Assembly: GCF_001649575.2 (NCBI RefSeq)
Contig: NC_051435.1
Coordinates: 6,943,633-7,007,632, forward strand
DNA length: 64,000 nucleotides
Reading direction: 5' to 3'
Source of the DNA: Kryptolebias marmoratus
Taxonomy: Eukaryota > Chordata > Actinopteri > Cyprinodontiformes > Rivulidae
Within the stretch, counting starts at the first letter, position 1. Every line of letters starts with the position of its first letter. Shown piece by piece: positions 24,790 to 35,085 of the stretch. The position numbers and the translations under genes were made by a program. The notes beneath the pieces are model-generated. The model saw only the letters and a list, made by a program, of their open reading frames with translations, was not told the DNA's origin and made no database searches.

Positions 24790-25350
24790 TTGGCATGACG
24801 TTTGTTCCCAGTACTGGTTTGGACTCCACTGCCCCTTGTCACCAAACTTGTTTGTGGTGTTTATTGATTTCAAGGCACAGTTGTGGAGAGGAAGGTGTGA
24901 GGTTTGGGAACCTGAAAGTCTATTTTCATCTTTTTTTTTGCAGATGATGTGGCTCTGTTGGTGCTTTCAAGCCATGGTCTTCAGCATGCACTGAGGCAGT
25001 ACACAGCTGAGATGAGTCTGAGGCCATGATTCTCAACTGATGAGGAGCTCCGTCATCTGGGGGAGCTAAGAGTAGAGTCGCTGCTCCTCTGCACCAAAAG
25101 GAGTCAGCCGAGGTGGTGTGAGCACTTTAATAGGATCCCTCCTGGGCACCTCCCTCTGGTCTGTTTTCTGATAAAAAGGAGACCCTAGGGAAGAACCCAG
25201 AACTCACAGGAGAAATTATATATCCTCCTTGGTCCTGAAATGCCTTTTGATGCAAAAGGAGGAGCTGGAGAGTGTTGCTGGAAAGAGGGATGTCTGGGTT
25301 TCCCTTCTGGTCCGGGTGCCTCCATAACCCAACCATGGACAAGCAGAAGC
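24790..25350 (+). pseudogene. LINE reverse transcriptase relic (Rex3/RTE-like)
   Basis: In shifting frames it reads FVVFIDF, RFGNLK, then a catalytic-core FADDVALLV-like segment (ADDVALL near 24950), LQHALRQYTAEM, then jumps after an apparent internal deletion to LGELRVESLLLCTKRSQPRW, PPGHLPL and AGESVAGKRDVW, in the order of the C-terminal half of fish Rex3-type LINEs. Stops and frameshifts make it inactive. The minus-strand open frames at 25127-25569 are shadows. The clade name rests on memory of the consensus and could be a neighbouring LINE clade. Confidence 0.75.
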
Positions 25351-26535
25351 CAGTGGATCAATGAGCAGATATTTTGAAGTAAGTTTAACCCTAGCCATGA
25401 TGAATGTGACTTTTTCCTGGGTGCAATTATGTGATCTGGGTGATCGGGCATCTCTTTCTCTCAACACTCTATTTTCCAAGAATGAATCAATCTTAAGAAT
25501 GTGAATGCCTTTCTTTACACAAACATTGACTTTTTTATTGTTGTGTGTGTCTGCCTTTGAAAAAGCCAAACTGTAGGGTCAACTGAAGGCTTGATCTCAC
25601 AGCATGTGGAGCCACCAGGTCATCCACGCTCTATAAAGAAGGAAGCTGAGGTTTTATTCATTAAAGTAGATTTTTTTCTTTGACTAGTTAAGCTGTAATA
25701 TGTTTGGTTTTATTATAAATTTGACAAATTAGTTTTTGACAACTCACAGTTAAGCACAAGATGTTAACATTTTTAATAGTCTATATACAGTATGCCTTAC
25801 AGATATATAACTTTACAATATACTTTTACATTTATATTCTGTACCTGATTTGTTCTGTTCAGGGACACAGTAATGCACTTGACAATTTAAATTTCCACAT
25901 TTGTGCTTAGCATGGTTGCATGCTTGTAGGCTGTATTGGTTTGTGCTGCATTTCAGTACTCTATTTTTGAGTCAAACTTATACAGGCTTTTGTTTTCAGA
26001 AAAGAAAAAAAAACAATTACAGCACAAATTTGATTTGCATCAGTGCTTTTAGGAACTACATTTTGAATCCTCTCAAATTTATTGACGCCATGGCAGAGAG
26101 ATCAAATTTAATTGTTGATCATGTGAACTTCTGTCTCGCCTCTTTATCAGCACCAGTGAGAGCGAGTTGCATTAGAAAGTGCTCACTCTCACTCAAACAA
26201 AACAAGAGCTTTTAATGAGAGCTTACATTAACTTCCATTCTGCATGAACTTTGCTTTATTTGCTTTTTAATGGGCTTGAACTAGGCCTCTTGTTTGCGTA
26301 AGATGAATAGTTGATGAAAAAGGTTTTGTTATGGATACAGAAAATGTATTCGAATGGAAATGCATTCCGTCTTTGCTTTCTCCTGCACCCACTCTTTCAT
26401 ATAAAAAACACTGAACATCATTTCAGTCTGGTTGGCTGATTATGAGCTACACAACCGCACATTTACTGTTTAGAGAGTCAACCCCTGCAACAACCATTTT
26501 CACATAAGTAAAACAGAAAGGAATATGTGCAGCAG
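25351..26535. other. Intergenic; possible regulatory element 26060-26260
   Basis: No gene was recognised upstream of the channel relic, and the channel N-terminus is not visible. The 26060-26260 interval is non-repetitive and contains a GAGCTTTTAATGAGAGCTTA palindrome-like motif. It is a weak candidate for a conserved element. Confidence 0.4.
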
Positions 26536-27015
26536 TTTGCCAGAAAGACCTTTCATCATGGTCCGGTTCATATCGTCAACAGTAGAATCCTCCAGAGTCC
26601 ACTGTGGCTTTTAGATGTTTGTTTTCATTGGGTGATTCAGTCTTTTTTGTCTCCCACAGTATTAGTAGGATTGTGTACTTTTTTCTGTTTCATCATATCA
26701 TCAATCATGAAGAAAAGAAGGTGTTTGAGAAAACCTTCCCTCGTGTTACTTTCTGTAACATAAATCCTCTTAGAAAGTCTCTGCCTGTGACAGAACATCT
26801 GAAGGAGATCTGGCATATACCTGCACAGCGTACAGAGAAAATCACAAGTCCTGTGTATGAAATTAATAGGAAAATTTTCAAATACCTCAATGGCACCAAA
26901 ATCAGAGCTTCCATTCTGTGGCCACTTTGACGACCGTTCAGCTCATCGCCTGTGGGACATGGTGAAATCTTGTCGCTTTAAGAAGGGCCACTGCACAGCC
27001 GAAGACTTTGAGTCT
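26536..27015 (+). pseudogene. asic4: asic4-like acid-sensing ion channel, decayed first coding exon
   Basis: Three pieces align in order with the N-terminal exon of vertebrate ASIC4 (DEG/ENaC family, trimeric proton-gated or modulatory cation channel subunits of neuronal membranes). Piece 1, frame of 26536: FARKTFHHGPVHIVNSR with the His-Gly gating motif, then Leu-Trp at 26602 opening transmembrane helix 1. Piece 2, next frame from about 26659: YFFLFHH, then KTFPRVTFCNINPLRKS (family: FPAVTxCNIN). Piece 3, back in the first frame by about 26930: LWDMVKSCRFKKGHCTAEDF (human: LADMLKSCNFSGHHC). Spacing between the motifs matches the family within one residue, except that the Cys-to-Cys interval is about ten residues longer. 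It then meets a donor GTGAGT at 27016. Two frame changes and no visible start make it a probable pseudogene. Human ASIC4 is the co-oriented neighbour of GMPPA, which supports the name. Confidence 0.72.
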
Positions 27016-28591
27016 GTGAGTAATTTTCTCGCTTGCCTTTGAACTTAATCCTTTCAGTGGAGGTTTTGGCCTTAAGGCTCTCACAGTTGTTTGGGCGATA
27101 TGAATAAACCAAGAAATATGCATACAATTCTCCGAGTATTGAGGAATCAAAGACTTTTTCAATACACACATGTATTTTTACCTGGTTTTAGAGTCTGGTT
27201 GGTTTAATAGGAAGAGAACAAATGTATCTGAGTGTAATGCAGCTAGTTGCTTAATACAAATTCAGATCACTTTTTTTCTGGAGAAGCTAACCAAGTTTAA
27301 TTTAATCTCACAAGACTTTAGATAGATGTCAAAGCAAATCATTTTTCTGTTTGATGTCTGGGTTTTATCTTTATGAGGATCATGGATATACATTTTTGCA
27401 TAAATCAGTTGCATTACTACAAAGTTGGCTTATCTGACAACTTGTTACAAACCATAAATTGCATTTAATGCCTGTTGTATTGCAATTTCATGGACAAAAC
27501 TTATTATGAGACAAAAACAAATCAAATTTGTACTGGTTTTAGTGCCTTTGCTTTCTCTTTATCTCAGGGTAAGAAATGTTATTCATGGTAATCAAACTGT
27601 TTCAAATTGTTTAGTGAGGTGATTCCCTTCGTTTGTGACACAAACCATGTTGCATGTCATCACTGAACTCAGTCTAATAAATCTGGCCTGCAAAGCTTGT
27701 CATATGTGCAGGGAGTCAAAGGTGGTGGGCACATTGCCAGCATATCATGAGGCCACACAAGATGACAAACAAACATATATATTCATAGCTATGGTCATTT
27801 TAAATTCTATATTCTGACCTTCTATGTACCAGCCTTTTGAATGCTCCTGCTACATTTACAGTGTATCAATCAAGGTCGGATGCATGCATGTGTATTTATT
27901 CAGATTTTCTGCATTTAAACTGAAAGTTTTCAGACCTCTCACCACAAAAGTTGGGTAGATTATTCTGTGATATTTACAATCTCTCTTTATTTGATTAGTG
28001 ATCTGCAAGCATCAAGGTAGATTAACTCTGGCCCCAAGGTGTAAATAACCCCCACAAATCTCTCCACGTTCAAGGCAGCCACTCACAGGGCATTAAGTTG
28101 TGAAAACTTTATCGATAGCCTCAGTGTTTGGAGGTTTAATTAAAATCCTACTCACTCAGAAGGCAGTGTCCCCGCACTGGGATATCCTCCACAAAAACAT
28201 CACGTTTTATCATGTTTGTCACAAACATGCATTTATGTCTGTTTAGCTGACAAGGACAATGCTGGCAAATCATGTTGATAACAGCCATATCTTAGAAATA
28301 TGGCACTAAGAAAATGCCACATCTAATATTCTGCCAATGAGAAGTTAAGGTCATGCAAACACTTTTGGGCTTCTTCTTTTATTGCTTATTTAATTACTAC
28401 GATATAATAACGAAGATGAATTAGAACTTTAGTAAAACGTTTGACAAAACACAGCAGCACAAGCGGTTTCTCCAAATGAGAAAACATTAAATTGTCTTGT
28501 CTGCACTGGAACCAATCCTGGTCCCATAACCGGAGGATGTGTGTAGCACAAATCCAGCATTTAGATACAGTGTCACTGGCAGTTTGTTATA
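27016..28591. other. Intron-like/intergenic sequence after the asic4 relic
   Basis: It follows the relic's splice donor. A pyrimidine-rich acceptor-like CTTTCTCTTTATCTCAG ends at 27567 and is followed by codons for Gly-Lys-Lys-Cys-Tyr-Ser-Trp and a stop, faintly like the family's Gly-Lys-Cys-Tyr-Thr-Phe at the start of exon 2. No further channel exon was recognised. Confidence 0.35.
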
Positions 28592-28607
28592 TCCATCCAT
28601 CTGTTTG
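28592..28607. repeat. Imperfect leader of the (CCAT)n array
   Basis: Two CCAT units and an interrupted unit precede the pure array. Confidence 0.7.
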
Positions 28608-28736
28608 TCCATCCATCCATCCATCCATCCATCCATCCATCCATCCATCCATCCATCCATCCATCCATCCATCCATCCATCCATCCATCCATCCATCCAT
28701 CCATCCATCCATCCATCCATCCATCCATCCATCCAT
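28608..28736. repeat. (CCAT)n / (ATGG)n microsatellite
   Basis: About 129 bp of pure CCAT. On the minus strand it is ATGG at the 3' end of a LINE relic (28737-29200), so it is probably the expanded GATG-type tail of that LINE. The Ile-His-Pro-Ser and Trp-Met-Asp-Gly open frames are translation artefacts. Confidence 0.95.
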
Positions 28737-29200
28737 TTATTGGTTTTACTGAGCTCCTCCCAGATTTCCAAGATTTCTCAGATTTACGATTTCACCCAAT
28801 CTCCCAGGCTTGGTTCAGACACACTCTGAAGGAAATTCATTTCAACAACTCGGATCTATGATCTTATTCTTTTGGTGATCACTTCCTCATGAAGATAAGT
28901 GAAGATTTATCTCTCTTCAGAACAGAGGAATCCCTGTTCTTCATCTCTTGCTCAATTTTACTGATTCTTGTGAACAAGTTACTAAAACACTTGACCTCCT
29001 TTGCTTTAGGTAGAGATTCACGCCAATTCAAAGTGCACATTAAACTTATTTTTTGATTGGGAAAATAGCCTCAGAGTTAGAGGAGCTCACTCTTATCCCA
29101 GTCACTTCACGCTTGGCTGCAAACTGCTCCAATACGTCCTGAAGGTCATGGCTTAAAAAATGTGGATCACTAAAAACAGTGACTGTGGGTGGTAACTGTA
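28737..29200 (-). pseudogene. LINE reverse transcriptase relic (Rex3/RTE-like), minus strand
   Basis: The minus strand, in broken frames, reads SHDLQDVLEQFAAKREVTGI, then a stretch matching the Glu-Val-Lys-Cys/Tyr-Leu-Gly...Leu-Phe-Thr part of the fish LINE consensus (KAKEVKCFSNLFT, RISKIEQEM), ending in the ATGG tandem tail. Same family type as 24790-25350 but a different segment. Inactive. Confidence 0.65.
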
Positions 29201-32200
29201 GATCTATCTATTTTTTAATTATTATTTTTTTTTGACCACAGACTTCTTTTCTGATCTTGCTTTTTAGCAGAAATGATAGAGATCAGCTCCCATGGTACAA
29301 ACAGACTTTCAGCAAACTTTTGTTGTGGAATTACAAAAGCCTCACATCAATGACTGGCTGGCCACTCAATCTGAAACAACACTGAAGTCAACGCTGGTTA
29401 CTGATTGCTCCTCTTCACTGTTAGTGACCTTTTCAACCCCTCTTTGGATCACTGGCTCCCTCTACATCCCAAATAAAAATGTTGCGATAATTCAGAGAGA
29501 CTTTCTGTCATTCCAGTTAACCAGGTCAGTAACAACAAGCCAAATTGTCCTTTAAGACCCTGTTTGAAAATAAACAAATAAATAAAATTACAAAATAGAT
29601 GCCTTTTGGATTGTAAATAAAGCAAAGCAAAAAATCAAAGAACAAAACAGAATTTAACCATTTTCAGACCAGTTTAACATTAACTTCAGATGAAAAATAA
29701 AATAAAATAAAATCTAAATATCAAATGTTGAAACTGAGAAATGTTGCCTTTTTTCACATTTGGTGTTCAACAAATTAATAAAACACAAATATGTTTTTTT
29801 AAAAAGAGGCTTATAAAGAGTATATAAAGAAAAACATTTTTCAAAAGTACACACGAGACAGAAAACATCAGAATAAGGGAATCTGTTCTGATATTTGTAT
29901 CAAACAATAACCTGACAAAACCAGGTCAAACATATAATTTACGGTATGTCATATCAGTATATTTATATACAAGATGTATATAAAAACATGTGTATAAAAG
30001 AGACGAGACCAAAACCAAAACTAAAAGTAGTTTTATTTGGCCCTTCAGTCAGTGCAACTTTAAAAACAAAACCACATTTGGGGGGGTGAAAATCAATGCA
30101 TGGGCTCATAAACACATCTTAAAACCAATGTCCTGTGCTGCTGTTTGCAGCACATCATTGACCTTGATGCTACAAGTGTAGGAAATAGTCTTAGCAGAGA
30201 TTTTGTCAGTCAGGGCTTCCCATCCACTTTCTTCCAGTTTGTTGTATCACACTCTGTAGCCACCATGATGAATTCTGAGGTTTTTTTTCCCTGTGTGAAG
30301 TTTGTGTCTGTTTTAACTTTATTCCCGCTTGTATCCATGTTTACATTTCAGCCTGTATTCTCGCCTCCAACCCCTCTTGCTCCATCCAGTACTGCCTCAT
30401 GTTTGACTTGGCCACCTGCTCCACACCCAGTTTATTCTGCCTCCCCAACAGCTTTCCTACTGCTAAACCCACACTGCCATCTACTCCTTCCCATCTTTCA
30501 CTCCATCTCAGTGTCTCATCTATTATGTTTCTTTGCAGCTGGTAATAAAAACTACTTTAGTATTCTTTGTGTAACTACACCACTTCTGTCATAAAGTGTT
30601 ATGAATCAAAAATGTGAATGAAATTTTTAAACAATTTTAATTTCACAATCAAATTTTGACCAAAACATACCTATATACAAATAACAAATATAGAAAATAA
30701 AATACTGATTTTACAACCAGAGCCACATGTAAACTAAAGCAGGTAACTAATTTGATCCCGGAGGAACACGCACTGATTGCCGCTAAATAAAACCAGCCTG
30801 AAATCCTCTGTGACCTCAGGGCCAGCGTTGTACATGACAGCCAGCTGTTGTACTCACTTGCTACAGTTGTACCTGTCAGTTCGACTGTAATGTACAAACT
30901 GCAAGTTTATCAGGAACCCACCTCCCTCAGCTCTCAGTCATAAAGCCTCAGTAAAACCAGCTGTGAAAGAACAAGACAGCATGGAAAAATTGGACTTCTT
31001 GTCTCAGTAAGACTAAAAGCAACATTTTGAGAAACTATGCCCAACAGTTCGTAAAGTCTATGATATTCCACTTTCAGTAACACCATATTCAGTTTTTTGA
31101 GGGAAGGATTGCTGGTAAACTGATAAAATGTTAGGTGCATGGGAAATAGCCATTCTTGCAGGCTCACAAGTGTTTTGTAGTGCAACTATTTTTGGACTTA
31201 ATTGTTGCATCAATTGTCAGAAAGTGAGGATTTTTTATTTGACTTTGTTTTTTTGGTTCTACGTTTTGATGTTATGGTCAATTTGTATCTCCATGTACTA
31301 TAACGATGGTATGTCCATAAATATGAAATTCCAGGATGTAAAATGGTATCCCAAAGATGCACTGGGCAACAGGCAAAATTGGAGAAAACTACGTTCTACC
31401 TGGATAAAACCTCCATCAGTGCCAGAAAAAGAAAAGTGGGACCATCCAGATCTACCAAATGGAAGGTAAAATGTTTCTATGCTTCTGTCTTTTATGTCTC
31501 CAGCTCCCTCACTGTTCACTGTTGGTCTTAAAGTGTTTTATTTTTTCAACCACAAGTAAAAGGCATTATTAAGCCTTTGTGAACTGATGTTTTTAGTTAT
31601 GACTAGATGACCCAGGTTAAGAGTGATCTTTTCCGTGAAGTCAAAGTTCTGAACAGATACTTTTTCCTCCAGTTCAGTGTCTGCTTGATTTTCTCAGAAG
31701 ACTAAATGTTCTGCAGTCTCTAAGTTCAGGTGACTTTACTGTACAGATGTTTGACCTTCCACAACCAGTATTTATGTCTGTTTGTTAGCTGTAATTTGAG
31801 GCTTTATAGGTAGTTTATTTATAGTTGTTTTATTTTTTTATTTTTTGTAAAATTTCAAGTGTTTATACTTAGAAGTTCAGATTTCATGAATGTTATGACC
31901 TACAATGTTAAGTACACCAAATATGGTGAAGAGGATTTTGTAGGTTTGATAGAAACCTTGAAAAGTGTACCAGTGTAAGTGGTAAATAATTGATCCCGTT
32001 CTTCTCTAACCCCTAAAACTTATGAATTTGATGTGGCTCAAACTGCTAATGAGAACTTACCAGTACGTCACGACAAGGCGTGATTACATGACTATGTATA
32101 TGCAAACCTTGCAAAAAGACATTAAGGTTCCTACAGTTAGATACTGATAAAATAATAGAAATACAGCTAAAAAAACAATGGTCGCCATTCATTTTATACT

Positions 32201-32203
32201 ATC
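29201..32203. other. Intergenic, no gene recognised
   Basis: It contains several open frames without known homology: 29292-29555, 30145-30594 (149 codons, Pro/Ser-rich, ending near GTAATAAAAACTAC, possibly the edge of an old retroelement), and 31128-31469 (113 codons, hydrophobic start). None has splice sites in register, domain motifs or codon evidence that I can defend. Confidence 0.45.
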
Positions 32204-32360
<157 letters not shown>

Positions 32361-33008
32361 ATCTTTTGTAACAAACTCATACAACTTCACTCACAGGTAA
32401 ATAGAGAAGTAATGAATTCATTTAAAATGTTGTCATGCAGGGTAAGCGTCACAGTTTCCTGGTCTGCAAGTATCCATGGCAACTATAATTCTGCAGGTGG
32501 GGCAAGATCGCTCGTGGTAATTGTTTCAAACTGATGCATATTTTTACTGAATTGACCTTTACGAAAACCTTAAGGCATATTAATCATCTGTTTGGTTCCG
32601 CTTTAGCTGTGGTCTGTCTTTGTTGGTTCTTATTGATTTATGCAACCAGTCTGCAGGGAGGCACCAGAGCAAAACTTTTCACATGAAGTTCAGTGGCGCT
32701 ATTATGTCCAATTTGTCAAGTTGAATGAACGACTGAATGAATGAACGCATGACTGAATGCATAAATAAACTAATAAAATAATTTTGAAGTCTAACAAGAG
32801 CATAAAATAGCAACTTTCAATGAGATTATGAGCACAATTCCAGCGGTTGCTAAAAGCTCTCTGTTCAAAATATAAGATGCAACAGATACAAATACTTCAT
32901 ATTAAAACTCACAAATTAGACATATGTACAGTGTTATACATATGGGAACATGTTTCATTTAGAGGATGCATGTGTAAATTTGTATATGAATATTAATATA
33001 TGAATTAT
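32361..33008. other. Intergenic, unrecognised
   Basis: AT-rich. The part from about 32840 may extend the repeat that begins clearly at 33009. Confidence 0.45.
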
Positions 33009-33370
33009 ATCATAATACCAAAGATATGCAGTGAAATACAAACTGGCAGTTCATGTTGTCTTATCTGAATATAGATATTTAAAGTATGTTGTATATTTTG
33101 GACAAACAATATCTATAAAATTGCATTCATGACCTAATACTAATCTGCCCACTTTTATGTGTGATTTAAGTGGTTTTAAACTTTTTAACAGAGATACACA
33201 GATAAACAGATTTACAAAACTCAGTAATACCTAAATATTGTAATTTATACATATATAGCTGCATCATCCTCCACAGCCTTGGTTTCATAAGTGATTATAC
33301 TGAACAGTATATAATATATTTATTGAATTTTCAGCTATTGTGGATTTCCGTCAGTTGCATTTAATTCTGG
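33009..33370 (+). repeat. Interspersed repeat family B copy
   Basis: It aligns by eye with 56820-57115 in the same orientation: ATCATAATACCAA..ATATGCAGTG opens both, then GACAAACAATAT.TATAA, TTACAAAACTCA.TA and GGATTTC. The class is unknown and no coding capacity is seen. Confidence 0.7.
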
Positions 33371-34554
33371 TTAAAACTTTAAGTTCTTGACAACATTTTA
33401 CTACACAACCACCTACTGTATGGTAGTCATATACTGTATGGTGTACATTTCTACAATGCATGTGCATGTAGTCACACTTGGCTCTATGTGTACTCTCACA
33501 TGCATAAAACAGTGTCTTTCACAGACTTCAGTCCTTCTGGCAGAGTAATAAAGATTCAGGGTGATTTCTCTTGTCCAAACTGAATGTAAATGTTTAGATG
33601 TTTTTGTTCTATTTAAAACTCTTGTTAAACAATTTGAACTGACTGACTGCCAACATCTGTTAGCATTCCAAAATAAAATGCTGTGAAATACAAAACATAC
33701 TAGGTGGTTTATTACGATAAAACCTAATAAAAGTTTTATATACTTAAATAATTACACCTTTTATAAAACAATATAGAAAGATTTTTATGAAAATCTAACA
33801 AACCTCTGGTCTGATATTTTAAATGACAAACACAAACAATAGTAGTCTCTACTCCACGCAGTACAAATATATACTACACTACTCATTTCTATTTATTTGT
33901 CAAACTAAACAATTTGGTGTGATGTGGAATTTTCCACAGTTTGCAAAAGTAAACATTTAAATGTTTACTCAAACTCCAGCATACAGACACAATTACACAG
34001 AAACAGTTTTTCATGAGGAAAACAGACAAGGTCAAATAGATTACAGTTTTAATTTTGTGGCAGGGAATATAAACATTAGGTTCAAACAAAGGGCAGCGCT
34101 GAGCCAAATGGCATGTGCATAAATAAAAATTACAATAAGAATAATGTAATGCTTTTTTCTTTTCACAAATTAATTCTGAGAAGATCGTTCCTTTTACTCA
34201 GAGAAAAACAAACGAACAAATAAAAGAACAATTTGATTAATTTAAGATTATGAAAACAACATTCCTCACATTTAGCTGACAAACCTTTAGACCACTCAGT
34301 TAAACTTTTAAATGAAATCATTTCTGTCATTCCTCTCTCGTGCCGCAGTGTTGGAACACTCTCAGGACGGTTGCAAATCAGCTCAGGCGACATGTAAATA
34401 CTTTAAGATTTTCTTGTCTTAGCATTGCTTTGTGTTGGACATTTACGTGTGAAATGAAATTGTTTCCTGGTAATAACATAATGTTATCACACAAAAAATC
34501 TACTGGTGTAGATTTTCAGTCATTCAGGACAAGGTAAATTTAAAAAAAAGTTTT
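33371..34554. other. Intergenic, no feature recognised
   Basis: AT-rich, no gene or known element. Confidence 0.5.
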
Positions 34555-35085
34555 AAATAAAATCCCAAAGCAACCAGACTTCTATTCTGTTGCTGAAAAC
34601 GTTTTGCTTCTCATCCGAGAAGCTTTATCCATTCAAAGCTGTGGAGTTCCAAGCTTTAAACTGCCTATGATGCTCCGTTTATGATTCACATGCAGATTAA
34701 TCTCACCCTGCTCCCCAATGGAGAACAGAGTGACGATCTTTGTTTGGCTGGCTCTCACAAAAGACGCTTTGGTCACATGTATGATGGTGAGAATTAAGGG
34801 GAAATGACTGGTTATCAGGTTTAAAGCATCGTTGTAAGTTTTAGAAAGCTGGAATCTGAGTTTTCCTCCTCTGCTTAAAGTTGGTTTTCTCATTTGACAT
34901 AAATGGCCTCCTTCACCCCCCTCTCAAGTCTTCTGTCTTCTCTGTCTAACATATAAACATTTTGGTGACCTTTATATTTAGGATGTAGGTGCACAGCTGA
35001 CTCTTGTCTTCTTGTCTTCTGAGCCATGCATCTGTAGAGAGGGTGTTTAGTTTCTCCCGCCTCCAATCTAATAACCTGCAATACG
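34555..35085 (-). pseudogene. Penelope-like element, 3' part with GIY-YIG endonuclease remnant
   Basis: The minus strand reads EAGETKHPLYRCMAQ at the upstream edge (where the family's Tyr-Ile-Gly motif is degraded), then QESAVHLHPKYKGH, MLDREDRRLERGVKEAIYVK (34893-34955) and, after a one-base frame change, KPTLSRGGKLRFQLSKTYND. This matches the C-terminal endonuclease of fish Penelope-like retroelements as I recall it (ERGVKEAIYV...PSLNRGGGLR). The 3' end shows the typical GAAGCAAAACGTTTTCAGC motif, seen reversed near 34600. The copy is 5'-truncated at about 35085, as usual for retrotransposed copies, and is inactive. Confidence 0.8.

Noticed and set aside
25127..25569. Three overlapping minus-strand frames
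   Set aside because: They are shadows of the plus-strand LINE reverse transcriptase relic.
28487..28829. Ile-His-Pro-Ser and Trp-Met-Asp-Gly repeat proteins
   Set aside because: Translation of the (CCAT)n microsatellite in several frames.
30145..30594. 149-codon open frame, Pro/Ser-rich
   Set aside because: No family resemblance. The end near GTAATAAAAACTAC hints at an old retroelement edge, but no LTR partner or terminal motifs were found.
31128..31469. 113-codon open frame with a hydrophobic start
   Set aside because: It suggests a membrane protein at first sight, but no known family, no conserved residues and overlapping frames of similar length.
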